Assembly: GCA_034620365.1 (NCBI GenBank)
Contig: JAQGEQ010000255.1
Location: 912,596 to 976,595, forward strand
Length of the DNA: 64,000 nucleotides
Direction: 5' to 3'
Source: Pegea sp. RAD2-039
Taxonomy: Eukaryota; Chordata; Thaliacea; Salpida; Salpidae
In this document: positions 48,856 through 59,911 of the stretch, in pieces
Layout of the letters: every line of letters starts with the position of its first letter
How positions within the stretch are numbered: position 1 is the first letter of the stretch
Made by a program: the position numbers and the translations under genes
Notes under the pieces: model-generated
The model's database searches: none
What the model saw: the letters and a program-made list of their open reading frames with translations, nothing else
What the model was told of the DNA's origin: nothing

Positions 48856-50315
48856 TTATGGAATGGATTCATCTTCACCGCAGTTTCCTAATCTATAACA
48901 TTGGCGACATCTGTAGACTCTACATAAGTTAAGTACTTCCTCCTTGTACATCAAATCAGCTTGTGTATGAAATTGAGCATGCTCCAAGAAAGTATCCCAA
49001 TCATGAAAGACTCTGGAACATCTGTAAAATATATTCACCATAATTTTCAAGCGATATCTTTTTAAACTTAAATAGCTTTAAAATCTTATAGCATCGTCTA
49101 ATACATCATTTATAACAAAAGAATTATGTATATTAAGAGTGTTAATAACCTTGTACAGCAGAGCGCCTTGGATTTTGAACAAACATGATCGGCAACCTTG
49201 ATAAAATCAATTTTGTTCAGACTATAAAACCCAGTTTTACATTCATAACAGAAGTAAGGATGTTGCTCGTGGTGAGTTCTAAGTGTGTGCAGTTTGACAT
49301 CAGTATGGTTAGCGAAAATCTTGGAAAATAGATTTTGTTTTACTTTAGTTCCTAATACTATTAGTTATTTTGTTTTTATTATAATATATTACTATAATGT
49401 AAAAAATTATATCACCTCTGTGCAGAATGAACAGACATAGATTCTATCTTCTTTCAGTCGACGACAAGATATAGAACAGTTCTCCTTCTTAACGTCATGC
49501 TCAGGCTTGTTACCTTGTTGAGCGCTAGTGCTCACTTTTGGTGAAGATCGAACACATGGGTTTTGGACAGCCTCTATGCCATTATTGACTGATGAATTTG
49601 GCACATGATCGAAGCCTTTTCCGCGATTTTGGGAAGACATATATTGACTACTATAGTGATTAACACTGGCTTGAAGAGCTTGTTGGTTAACAAAAAAAGA
49701 AGAAAGCCATATTGGAAAATTAGATACATATGGTTTAATTAAAGGTGCTAGGGAATGATACATTTGGTAAGTATTGGTATAACCTTGATCTGGAACCCAG
49801 CTTGGCTGGTTAAAAGAATAGTTTTGAGAAGCCATCGCCTCTGAAGAGTTCATAACTTGCTCATTTTGCTGGTAACGATTACCGTTTGAGGAAGTACCAG
49901 GTGTTGCTTGGGAAACGGTATTTTTTCTCGACAATGGGTTTGGATTACCAGAAAAATCGTTTTCTTTCTTTAAGAGTTGTGAAAGATGAGGAGCATTTGG
50001 GTGTATTTGATTATTACTACTTTCGTTTACAAACATAGGTTTTTGGGTCGAAAAAGTATTTATTGGAATCTGAGGTTGGAAAGGATTCAAATTTTGCGGG
50101 TTATTCATATAAGAAGTCTGCTTATTTCCAGCAACCGTCTTATCATCAACTTTCTGATGGCCTGAATCATGCCCCTTAACCAACGATTTCTTTAAAGGAT
50201 CAAAAATTGGTTGTGAAACACTCTCCACTTCGTGACCATCTTTCAAAAAAGTTTTAAATTCATTTTCAGAAAAGGAATTATTATTTTTCTCAAAAGAATT
50301 TTCGTTAAAAGTCAT
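48856..50315 (-). CDS. C2H2-type zinc-finger protein, three exons
   Basis: Exons 50315-49416, 49319-49150 and 49021-48856 join in phase to 411 residues. The introns are 96 nt (GTGATA...TTTTCCAAG) and 128 nt (GTTATT...ATTTTACAG). The first 290 residues are low-complexity, rich in Asn, Gln, Ser and Pro. Finger 1 (C295-x2-C298-x12-H311-x4-H316) and finger 3 (C355-x2-C358-x12-H371-x3-H375) are good C2H2 fingers, and both are split by introns right after the CxxC. Finger 2 is irregular (C324, C327, then H345 and C347). The C-terminus adds a Cys-rich tail (C390, C395, C398, C404) ending GEDESIP. The fingers lack classical TGEKP linkers, so RNA or protein binding is as likely as DNA binding. An in-frame TAA sits directly before the ATG at 50315. 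A poly(A) signal overlaps the 3' end (minus strand, 48854-48849). No orthologue recognised. Confidence 0.75.
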
Positions 50316-50555
50316 TTAAAAGAAAAACTATGAAATTGTTGAGCTACTTACAAATATTTAGATAAAACTTGATTGGGTTTGAAGTTAAAAAAATCAAAAA
50401 TAATTTAATAAGTTATTTTCAAATAAATAAATGTTTCTATTAGAAAAGCAATCATAATAAATTGATAACATATGCTTTTAAATACTAGTTAAGAAAAGTT
50501 AAATTTGTTTCTTTGTGAAAAAAATATTTGATTTTTGTAAATAGATGCTGCTTAC

Positions 50556-50610
50556 TTTTTGATCTTTTCTGCTCTTCTTCATTTGGAGCAAGTGGCCTGC
50601 CATTTTCCAT
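50556..50610 (-). CDS. Possible alternative first exon of the zinc-finger gene
   Basis: An ATG opens 18 codons (MENGRPLAPNEEEQKRSK) that look unlike the surrounding AT-rich DNA and stop at a good GTAAGC donor (50555). Joined to an acceptor at 50240 (TTTTTTGAAAG), it enters the main exon in frame at GHEVESV and gives a 404-residue variant. The same frame also extends upstream through a hydrophobic stretch to an ATG near 50,680, so a small secreted product is an alternative. Splicing is inferred. Confidence 0.35.
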
Positions 50611-50699
50611 TTTAATCAAGATTTGATTATCCCTAACAAATCCTATTACAAAAACAAAACATAAAATATGAAATAATTTCATATACACTTTTTCTATCT

Positions 50700-53265
50700 C
50701 ACAAAAAGGTAGACAGTTTTAAAAAGATATTTGAAATAATTAATAATGAATAATAATTATTTAAGTTCATGTTTGTAATAGAATAAATTTTATTAAGATT
50801 GTATAAATCTTATTGGTTTTTGAACTTTCAGAGAAACTGCTAGACTAAGATTAAACTTTTTGTTTGCTTATACTAGATACCATAAAAATTTAAAGTATAA
50901 ATTAAAATCTTATGATATAAGCTAAAGGTTTAATAGAATTGTTAAATCAACATAAGCCTAAGTAGTTTTCTAATTATTTCTTATATAGCTTATTAAATAT
51001 ATGATTAGAGAAGTTTTCTAAATTATTAATATTCATTTTTAAACTTATATGTAAAACAAATGTCTAATAGAATATAAGGAAAGATATTACTTTTATTTTA
51101 AGCAACATTTTAACCAAATGTTTATGGAATATTTTTGCATTCTAAAGAAGATATCTTTCCATTCTTAAAGATCGTATTTTTATAAGTAACTACAAGATTA
51201 TTTATGATAATGATCTATAGATCTATAGCTATTCAAACAAAAAAATAAAAATAATTTAAAATAGTTTGTTAAATAAATGCTTTTATGTATAGTATAATTT
51301 AATTATCATTATTTATAATTACTTAAATAATTAAAAAAATTATTTTATTTTATAATTAACATACTTTATAAATATAGATGCAACTAGTTATAAACTAAAC
51401 TTTAACTAGCTCATAATATAATAAGAAAGATAAGATAGTTACTTTCTCTTTTCAAAGCTACAAATAGCTTCTATGAAAACCTTTAATGAGGTTAATCAAT
51501 TATCTAACTAATTATACATGGCCTTTACAACGTGTGCTACTTTGTCACGTGACTTCATTAACTAGTGATTTCGTTCATGAAAATATGATTATTAAAATTA
51601 ATATAATTTAAAAGCATTAGCTAAATTTTTTATTATTTTTCATCGGTTAGATATTAGAAAAAATCAATATTATCGGCAAACCTAAAGTAATTTAAATCAA
51701 TCTTATCTATTATTCTGAAAGTAGAATTTATAGCTTTTGTCTTAGTATTTAGTCTAAAATCGTTTTCTAAAACTAGTAGCTATGAGGTTTATTATTCTAA
51801 TATATTTCTTGAATCAACAATTAAGGATAATGTTAGCGAGACTTGACTTGTCTAATATCAAAATTAAAAAGCTTTCGGGCAGATAGTTAAAAAAACCATT
51901 TAACTTATTTCTACTTTACAAACTGATTAATTCTAAATTTTTTCTGTAATGTCTGAAAATGTTTTTTCCTGAAACATTTTCTTGCTTGGTTTAGTAGCTT
52001 TTAAGGCCAACTCAGACTGTGTTATTATAAGTGGCTGTCTAGTAGCGCGATAGGAACTATATAATTTAATACTTATTCTATGTTTTCTGTGAGTTAAACA
52101 AAGTATCTCAAATCAAGCTTATTAGGCCTTTTACTTACACAATTGTCAAACTATGGCGAGCAGACAAGCAAAACCTATCTTAAATAGAGATCTTGTACTA
52201 GTTTATCAAAGTAAATAACAACAAAGTCCTTTGTTGTTCCTGCAAAATCACCATAAATTAATGATACTGTATAAGCACCAGCTAAATCATAGTTTTTTTT
52301 TTAGATTTTAATATTAAAAACAATAATTATCATTAGTTTAAATTAAGGAACAATCATTAATAAGCATCTTTGTTTGTAAAAATCTAGTTTAGAAAAAATT
52401 GTGAAACTATATTATTATTATATCTTAAGCTGAAAATATAAGATTATTTATTGTTGATGATAATTTTTATATAATCATCTTTAAGAAAACTAGAAATATT
52501 AATTTATCAGCTTACAACTTAAAATCTTCAACTGATGTAATAAACATATCTTTGAGGAACGTTTTCTAGATGTTTTAAAGATGTGACGATCTCTATGAGG
52601 TCAATTTCTGTGAGTTGATTACACCTTCTCTTTTCTTTATATATTGAGTTAGTTTTTAAGGTTTTTAATCAAAATATTTTAGTAAATATTAATAAAATTG
52701 AACTGCTATGTCCTATTAATCTTGATATCTTACTGAAATTATTATTCAAATGATTTGACAATTTATTTGAATTCTCATAGTAGACATCAATCATCAGGAT
52801 TTTAATGTAAAATAAATATTACTTCATTATTATTTCCTAAAAAAAATACTTTAAAAAATAGCTCAAGAAAGACTTCATCGACTCACAAGCAATTTATACA
52901 AAGCACTCAAATAGATTAATTGCTTATTCATCCGTTTGTATTGAACAATCTTAAAAACTTCACACAAAGCTTGATAATGTTTTAAGCAACTTGGTGTTTG
53001 AAGAAAATGGGCTTATTTTATAAAAATGAATTAATTCCAAGAATGATAAAACATTTATTTATTTGATCAATTGAAATAACTATGATAACCTAGATAAATA
53101 ATTTATCAAATATAAATAAAAATTTTAGTTAAATAAAAAGTATTATGTCGGGTAAAAAGTGTTTGTGATTTTTCCGTAAAACCATTGATTTAAAAATGTT
53201 TTAGTAAAGTTATTTGTAAACTCTTTGACATTCTTCTATACTTTTCACAATGAAACAGTTTATTG
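50700..53265. other. AT-rich spacer
   Basis: No supportable gene. One palindromic E-box, TCACGTGA, occurs at 51545-51552; its significance is unknown. Confidence 0.55.
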
Positions 53266-53858
53266 TTAACCTGTTTTGTCTTTTACCAGATCTTCTAATA
53301 CACTAAACAGTTCTTCACTTAAAGTTCTTATTAGCAATTCATCAAGCAGTGAAGGCAGAATCTACGACATGTAGAAAAGATGTATGTGCCAGAGATAATA
53401 TTCCATAAGTAAGAGGAAAGCAAATAAAAAAATCATTGATTCTGTCAGTTTAAAAGTCATGTTTTTCACTAAATCATCAAATGCGCCAAAAGAATGTCTG
53501 ACCATTGAGTTTGTGATTCAGTGAATATGGAACTAATAATTGTCTTATGCTTGCCTTAAGGTACTTTTGATTATAAAGTGATTTCTTACTTATTTTGTTA
53601 TTAATGAAACTCTTTTTCTATATTCGGATAAATTTTGACAGCAATGGTTTCGGATGGCTAGAGATGACGTAGTTATAAAATTAGTGAAAATTTTCCATGA
53701 GTCTGCTGCACTGAAAGCAAATTGTTTATCACAATCTTCATCTATCCGAATATTGAGTCTTAAATGATAATTTTGATTGTTTGTATAATCATAATAATTA
53801 ATCAAATCATTTTGTTTAAAAGTAAATAAAATTCTAGTCGATGAGTAACAGTTTTAGA
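53266..53858 (-). pseudogene. Possible multi-exon minus-strand coding region
   Basis: Three protein-like segments line up on the minus strand. The first is an open frame of about 90 codons from about 53,858 to 53,590, containing DEDCDKQFAFSAADSWKIF and ending at TAA. The second is a stretch near 53,470-53,520 reading MVRHSFGAFDDL. The third is a terminal block at 53,361-53,266 (ILPSLLDELLIRTLSEELFS, stop TAA). A 108-nt GT-AG intron (53,362-53,469) would join the last two in frame. The link to the first block is unclear, because its frame stops and two other frames are open in the middle segment. No family recognised; coding status is uncertain. Confidence 0.28.
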
Positions 53859-54203
53859 TGAAGAAAATTCTCAACATAATATTGAAATTTTAAAATATGC
53901 AATTGAAAAATAAAATTTAAATTTTTACAGATTAAATCATTTATATAAAAAAAAATTATAATTTTTGATGCCTCATAGCTGTTCTAAGTAACGTCAAAAG
54001 AAAATAAATAAGAACGAGAAGAAAAGAACCAACCTCAATCTTAAGCTGAGTTTTTAAAGATACAAAACTCACAAGCTCATGTCTACTTGTTATGTTAGAG
54101 AAATAAAACTTTATTTCAATTCAACTGTGTACAAAACGACTGCTAAAAGTAAATACAAGTTTATATATATAAAGTTATAAATAAAACAGCTAATTAAAAA
54201 TTT

Positions 54204-54486
54204 AAAAAAGAAATGGGTCCAATCTTATTGGTTTGGCTGTGGCAGTTGTTTAGATATATCTGGCAGTGACGGAACTCAGCGAAATAAATCACGAAATAAG
54301 CAATAATAAATAAGAAATAATTAAAGGAATTAGCACGACCAGCACGCTAATTAGAAGTATAATGAAGAAGCAGAGTTCACAATGATACACAACCACAACT
54401 TAGCGCACACAGCTTCAAACCTCATACCGTCCACCATCTCAAGCCTCCCAGCAGCTGGATTACAAGCGCTCGCCACTGCGCCCGGC
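54204..54486 (-). ncRNA. 7SL (SRP RNA)-like gene with recognisable Alu domain and helix 5 but atypical S domain
   Basis: On the minus strand the transcript would start GCCGGGCGCAGTGGCGAGCG at 54486 and continue CTTGTAATCCAGCTGCTGGG. This closely matches the 5' Alu domain of metazoan 7SL, including the UGUAA element bound by SRP9/14. It ends with GACCCATTTC followed by T6 (54209-54204), like the 7SL 3' end and a Pol III terminator; length is about 280 nt. By hand folding, the two ends form a helix 5: RNA positions 47-53 with 271-277, 66-71 with 252-257, 74-79 with 246-251, 87-91 with 239-243, 98-103 with 227-232, 107-110 with 218-221, and 111-114 with 210-213. Between them, where the SRP54-binding helix 8 with its GGAA tetraloop should lie, the RNA is U-rich with one small hairpin, and I find no helix-8 motif. 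It may be a 7SL-derived RNA, a partly converted pseudogene, or a strongly diverged SRP RNA. Confidence 0.75.
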
Positions 54487-54509
54487 GAAAGTTAGTTTGT
54501 AAAATAAAT

Positions 54510-54516
54510 CTTATAG
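54510..54516 (-). promoter_or_regulatory. TATA box of the 7SL-like gene
   Basis: CTATAAG on the minus strand, about 24 to 30 bases before the first base of the RNA. This is the spacing expected of an upstream Pol III TATA element. Confidence 0.5.
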
Positions 54517-57052
54517 TTAAATTTCTCTATGTAAAATTCTCTGGCAAAAATACTTTCCCTTTTTTGCTTTTTAACCTACGAAACAAATAAAAAAATATTT
54601 TGTTCTTTCTAGTTTAATGTATAAAAACCATTAACTAATTTTGCAAACTTATGTCAGCAGAACTCTAGCAGCTATTACTAAACTTGTAGTAACTTTGGAT
54701 TGGAAATTTACCACAAAAAGCTATAAGTATTTTCACGAAACTCTAAACTTGATAATTAATTTTGTAATCATCAGTTTCAGTTGACCGAAAACCTTTTTTA
54801 AATACAATTATTCTTGTTTTGTTGTATTTAGCAAGATTGAAAATTACAAGTATTATTTAAACCCTGCAAAATGTCACAAATGTAAGTAATATTCTCATTG
54901 AAGAAAATGTTTGCTTTACATCCCAATTATACTTTTTTTAAGACTATCTTCTGTGTAATTACAATATCAATAAAATAAAATTCGCGACAAATGTTCTTTA
55001 AAGTTTGGTTTGTTGTTGATCTTATATTGATAAAAACAGATTTTATTTTTGATTATCAGAAAATCTGAAAAAGTTCTATAAGATTTAATTACAAGAAAGA
55101 ACTATTTAAAACATCATGTTTGACATAGAATGTTAAAAAAAATCAAAGTAATTAGAAACATCAAATGCATGTCATTGAGTTTTTTTCAAATAAACAACTC
55201 ATTGGTGAAGCCAAATCTCTTAAAAAGGTTTTTAAGCTTAAAAAGTTACTTCTACTTTGAAAAACTTTTCTGATTCAAGCATCACTGCTCTACTGCCGAA
55301 GGCAAAATATGTATTTATTCTAATAACTTTTCAATTGTTTCCAAAATGATTTTCATGCCTTGACTTGTTAAGTCTTTTTACAAACTTCTGTTCAAATATC
55401 ACAAGAATTGTGTTTGAACTTTCGAGACCTTGTAGCTGGCTTTATTTATGATTGTATCATGAAAAAAGTTTACTTGAAAAGCAATATCAAAGACAATTTT
55501 AATTTACTAAATTTTTGTTTATCAACTTTCTAGTTTTTGTTTACAAAGTACAAACACACACAATACTATCATAAAAGTATTGGAACAGTTTTTAGATTGT
55601 TTTAAACAAACTTTCAAAATTTTTTTTAAATTGTATAGTTAAATAATACGTTGTATTAATTCTTTTACAATACTTATTCTAACTGAAGCAATTTTTCCAA
55701 TTGATTGCAAACAGCATCTTAAGCAAAATAAATGTAATTAAAACAGAACTAAGTTGTAGTTCTTGATTATTTAAATCTTAATTGCAACTAACTTTTCATG
55801 CATTTGTAAATAAAGATCGAACTCATTACAATGAACATGACATGATGACGTAAGATTGAAAAATAAAACTTGAAAAAAATTACAGATTAATTTTTAACCC
55901 TTAAGAACTTAAAGTCGTCGTTAACGTATTTATAATTAGTTAATCATAATTGTTGTGATAATCGTTTAATATATATGCAAGACAGACTTAAAAAAAGTTG
56001 TCATAAAACAGCTTGGTTTCTATTAGAATTTAAAAATAATGCAAACTAAAATGATATTGAATAAAGTCAACTTTAAACAACTTAATAATCAAGAAGCTTT
56101 ATTTAGTAAAAAAATTGTTTCATGAGAGGCATGTAAAGGTTAGTCTTGTCTTCATCCTTACTTTTTAACCACAATAATATTTTACAGATATTTTGAGTTA
56201 TCATGATTGTTTAGAATAAAAAACAATTAGTGTCTTGAAGTTGAATTCTTGTTGAAAATTGATTGTATTTTTAATTTTATCATAAAAATGAAGTTATAAT
56301 ACCATAAGAATATTTTAAGACCAAATTTTTATTATTTTTCAAATAAATTAACGAACTAAATTTTAGTAAAAACCAATTTTAAAATAAGCTATAGAAAATA
56401 TACAAATATTTCTGAAAATTTTTATTATTATTTAGTTCTTTTAGTTGAAACTTTCTAATAGTAATGATAAAATCAGCACAGATGAAACCAATCAAGCGAA
56501 CAGAAGTTTTGATAAAGAAAGAGATGAAACTTTAGAAAACAGCAAATTTAACTTTAATCGAGTTAAATCGTTGTTCATTATCAAGCTATTTCTAACAATT
56601 ATTTGAAGTAAAATGCTATCATTAAATTAAACTTGTTTAAAAAGTTATGTTCTTAAAAAGTGATCTACTTTTGCCAATCATATTTCTTAAAGTCTATGAT
56701 TACTAAGTTTATGATTACTTCAATCAATTAAATTTGTTTTAAACTTTTTTTTGAATTTGTCATTTGTTTTTGCATTTAGATTTCTGTAAGAAGTTTGAAA
56801 GCATTGTTTGAAAAGAAAATGTTCTCATATAGTTGAATTTAAAATATAAATGTTAGTAAATTTCTTTAATATAAGCTGAAAATGAAAGAAAAATTTGTGT
56901 TTTCCTAGATAGTCGACGAAAACTAAAATATACTTTTTTATGTTCAGCTAATGATAAGTCAGTTTTATTAATCTTCTTTTGTTTATCTAAACGTTAAAAA
57001 CAATTTATTTTTAATTAAACAAAACCTACTTTGAATTTTGGAGAGAAGTTTT
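54517..57052. other. AT-rich spacer
   Basis: No gene I can support. A single ATF/CRE-like site TGACGTAA occurs at about 55,845. Confidence 0.55.
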
Positions 57053-57741
57053 ATGAGTGAGAAGAAAAAAATTGCCTCAACGAAAAAAGGATTTTTTTAT
57101 CGAAGTTTCATCAGCAGTTTGTTTGAAAGTTATTCCCATTTACCTCGTGTTCTCGCAGAAAATCTCAAACGTAAGTTGATATTTAAGTTGATTCATTAAA
57201 TTTAGATTGTAAAATTATAATGTCTTTGCTTTTCAGGTACAAAAAGATGATTGAAGATAGAAACTCTCCTCAGGATTTGTTGAAAAAAGAAGTGAATGAT
57301 CTTGAGATCAAGATTAGCAACTTCTTTATACTGAGGTTGCTATGGATTGAAAATTTAAAATCTAAACAAGTTGAGCTCATGGAACGCATTGATGAAGCAA
57401 GAATATTGTTTCCAGAGGCGGAAATTGCTTCCCAGTCAAGATTAAACAGAGCTTTTGAAGCTTTCTTTAATACGACAAGAGATCAGATTAATGAACGTTC
57501 AGCTGATTTTAACCCCAGCTATTATGTAACTTGCAAGAATATGTTGGATATTTTTGATACCTGTGGGCGGGAGATGGCTGCTTTGCTACCCAGAAGAATT
57601 TACAATGCCTTTGATCGTTTTAAAAGAAACAAGACGAGGTTTTTTAGAAAGATTGGGCTTCAAGGCAATGAGATTGATAATACACTGTTAACAGTGTATT
57701 ATCAGAAAATGGATGTGATCGAGCATTTGGAGGATGTGTAA
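57053..57741 (+). CDS. Unrecognised 217-residue helical protein, two exons
   Basis: Exon 1 (57053-57170) encodes MSEKKKIASTKKGFFYRSFI and 19 more residues. A 35-nt intron (57171-57205, GTAAGT...AATTTAG) is followed by exon 2 (57206-57741), giving an exactly in-phase 217-residue product. A stronger-looking acceptor (TTTGCTTTTCAG, ending 57,236) would shift the frame into an early TGA, so the nearer AG is preferred. An internal ATG at 57220 would give 173 residues. The protein is highly charged and mostly helical: a basic N-terminus, a Leu/Glu/Lys-rich stretch at about 60-105 that could be a short coiled coil, a mixed aromatic middle (130-160) and an Arg/Lys-rich segment (169-188). There is no signal peptide or membrane span. 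Poly(A) signals lie at 57822 and 57833. No family recognised; the frame is intact and composition differs from its surroundings, so I consider it real. Confidence 0.65.
57171..57205 (+). other. 35-nt intron of the 217-residue protein gene
   Basis: GTAAGT donor and AAATTTAG acceptor. It has exactly the same length as the second intron of the KLF-like gene. Retaining it would break the reading frame. Confidence 0.65.
57675..57704. repeat. Perfect 30-bp palindrome inside a coding sequence
   Basis: TGATAATACACTGTT is followed directly by its exact reverse complement, with no spacer and no mismatch. It encodes residues 197-206 (DNTLLTVYYQ) of the 217-residue protein. Confidence 0.97.
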
Positions 57742-57841
57742 GAAGACACTGATTGATTCACAAAAAAATCGAAATTAATTTCTCAATTACTTTTCAGTTA
57801 GTTTGAAATCAAGTTGTAATCAATAAAGTTTTAATAAAACA

Positions 57842-58526
57842 AATTCCTTATCTGATCAATGTTTTAGTAGAAAATATCTTCGATAAATTCTTTTGCTCCA
57901 GAAGTTTTCGAAAAATTTGAGAGATTTAAGTTGATGATTATCTGATTTTCAAAAATGCTCAAACTTCAGAAAGAAACAAATCAACTTTTAGTTATTAAAT
58001 TTAAAATTTGGGCTTCAAACTTAGAAAGATAAGACACAATTTCTACTTACAAAAAGTAATTTCAGTTTAATGCTGGTTTAATTAGAATACGACGAGAATG
58101 GTTTATTTATAAAATAGAAATTAATAACTTTTCTTCAATGTGAACACTTTCTGCAGAGGTCAAAAACGTTTACAATTACCACCTGCTTCTATCCTCTTCT
58201 TTAAAATATCCAATTTATATAAAATATAAATAACAAGTCAACATATAAAGTCATATAGACTGTTTCATTGTTGTTTTCAAAGTAAATTTAGTCAATAAAG
58301 GTCGTGAGTGTATAAAAACACCACCTACTTAAACCTATGATCGGCTTTCGAAACAGTATAAGCTGATAGAAAACGAATTCTTTTTAACCAAATAAGGGTT
58401 GTTTTATGAGAAAACCTGGAAGAGAAAACTATGATGCAGATAGCAAGGATATCATTAAAAAATCAAAATTTTCAAATTAAATAATTTTGAATTTATACTT
58501 TTGATTTGCAAATTTAATGTCTTATC
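57842..58526. other. AT-rich spacer downstream of the 217-residue protein gene
   Basis: No open frame or repeat that I can support. Confidence 0.55.
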
Positions 58527-59911
58527 GACTTGTGAATACTTGCTACATTGTTAATAGCTACTTAGAGAAATAATAATTGCTATAGAAACCAATTATTGAG
58601 TATTTTCGTAGAGAAGATACAAAAGTAGTAATACAATAATTACATCTTATATGAAATCAAAAAGAACAGATTTTTAAAAGTTAAAAATGATAAAACCAAG
58701 AGTTTGAAATTCGTGAAATCTTGATCTCAATCTTTTTTTGTGTTTGTAGAATCAACAAACTTTAAGAAAGTCAATCACTATACACTACGTTTTATTTGAT
58801 GAAAGTTGGTTGTTATCTCAACTACTGTTAGTACTAGAAACAATTTTTATTAAACATTATGAATCATACGATTCTGCTTATAGGTGGTCCTAAGTTTTAT
58901 GTATGTATGTGGTTGACACGAAGATGACAGCAGCACCTGCAACAACAAGTGAATACTTAAATATCTAAAATCGATTAATCATCACTAAAATATTCTGCTT
59001 ACTGTTGTAGTATACAGTTTCTTAAATTATAAATGTTTATGATTTAGAAAAAAGAGTTGCTTACTGTTGTTTGTAGGTTAAAAACACATTTCAGTTTAAA
59101 AATAACAATTTTAACATTTTTTATCAATAGAATTACACTATTTTTAAAAGTGTTTATTTCTTACAGATTCTATGAAAGGTTTTTTACAAAAAATTTTAAT
59201 TGAATTTACATTAAAACTTTTTTTTTCAAACTGTGTAAGGTTTTTTGTTCAAACAAACAACTTCTATAAAACGAAATCAAATTTGAATTATTATCGAGTT
59301 TTCTAAGATATAGTAATAGTAAAACTCTCCGTATTGTTTCACTTGAATAAACACGATTTTCTGTCGAAATATTTCTATCATAAAGTATCAAACTGAAGTT
59401 ACTGAATCAAATATAAAAACAAAATTCAATCACAAACGATTAAACAATTTCTTATAGAGTCACAAAAGTCACATGATTAGTTTCAGAACTATTAGAAAGA
59501 CATTATTTCCTTTTTTTCTCAATCATCTTCTTCTCCACATAACAAAAATAGCCATGATAACGATAATGACTTCATTAAACTTCATCTTTGATGGTTGGTC
59601 GTTAATTTAATGAAAATTATTTCATAGTTTGTCACAAATGATATCTCATAGTTAAAACGAAAATTTTTATTGTGTAAGTTGGATTTTTTTCATTTTACTT
59701 CTAGATATACACCAAATAATTTCTAAGAACAAAGAATCAGTTGTAGAAATGCCGTTATCCAAGTTTGCGCGTGCTTATGTATTACGTCAATAATATTTTG
59801 AAAGGTTTAAACAGAGATAAGTAAAGTTATAAATGTTTAAATGATCTTCCAAACTAATATTCAATTAATCAATTTTTTAGTTTTATCAAAAGCAATTCAA
59901 ATTAAGAAAAA
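58527..59911. repeat. Dispersed repeat, copy A
   Basis: About 1.38 kb, alignable by eye with copy B from CGACTTGT to the shared tail TTTTATCAAAAGCAATTCAA. The best-conserved core (about 58,860-59,010) contains GGTTGACACGAAGATGACAG and GCAGCACCTGCAACAACAAG. A segment of about 240 bp (roughly 59,375-59,615) is absent from copy B. The CRE pair of copy B is decayed here (TGCCGTTA and, at 59782, TTACGTCA). Confidence 0.85.

Noticed and set aside
57220-57741. Taking ATG 57220 as the start of the 217-residue protein gene
   Set aside because: The upstream exon 57053-57170 joins in phase through a GTAAGT...TTTAG intron and extends the protein naturally, so the internal ATG is a less likely start. It is kept as an alternative in the feature note.
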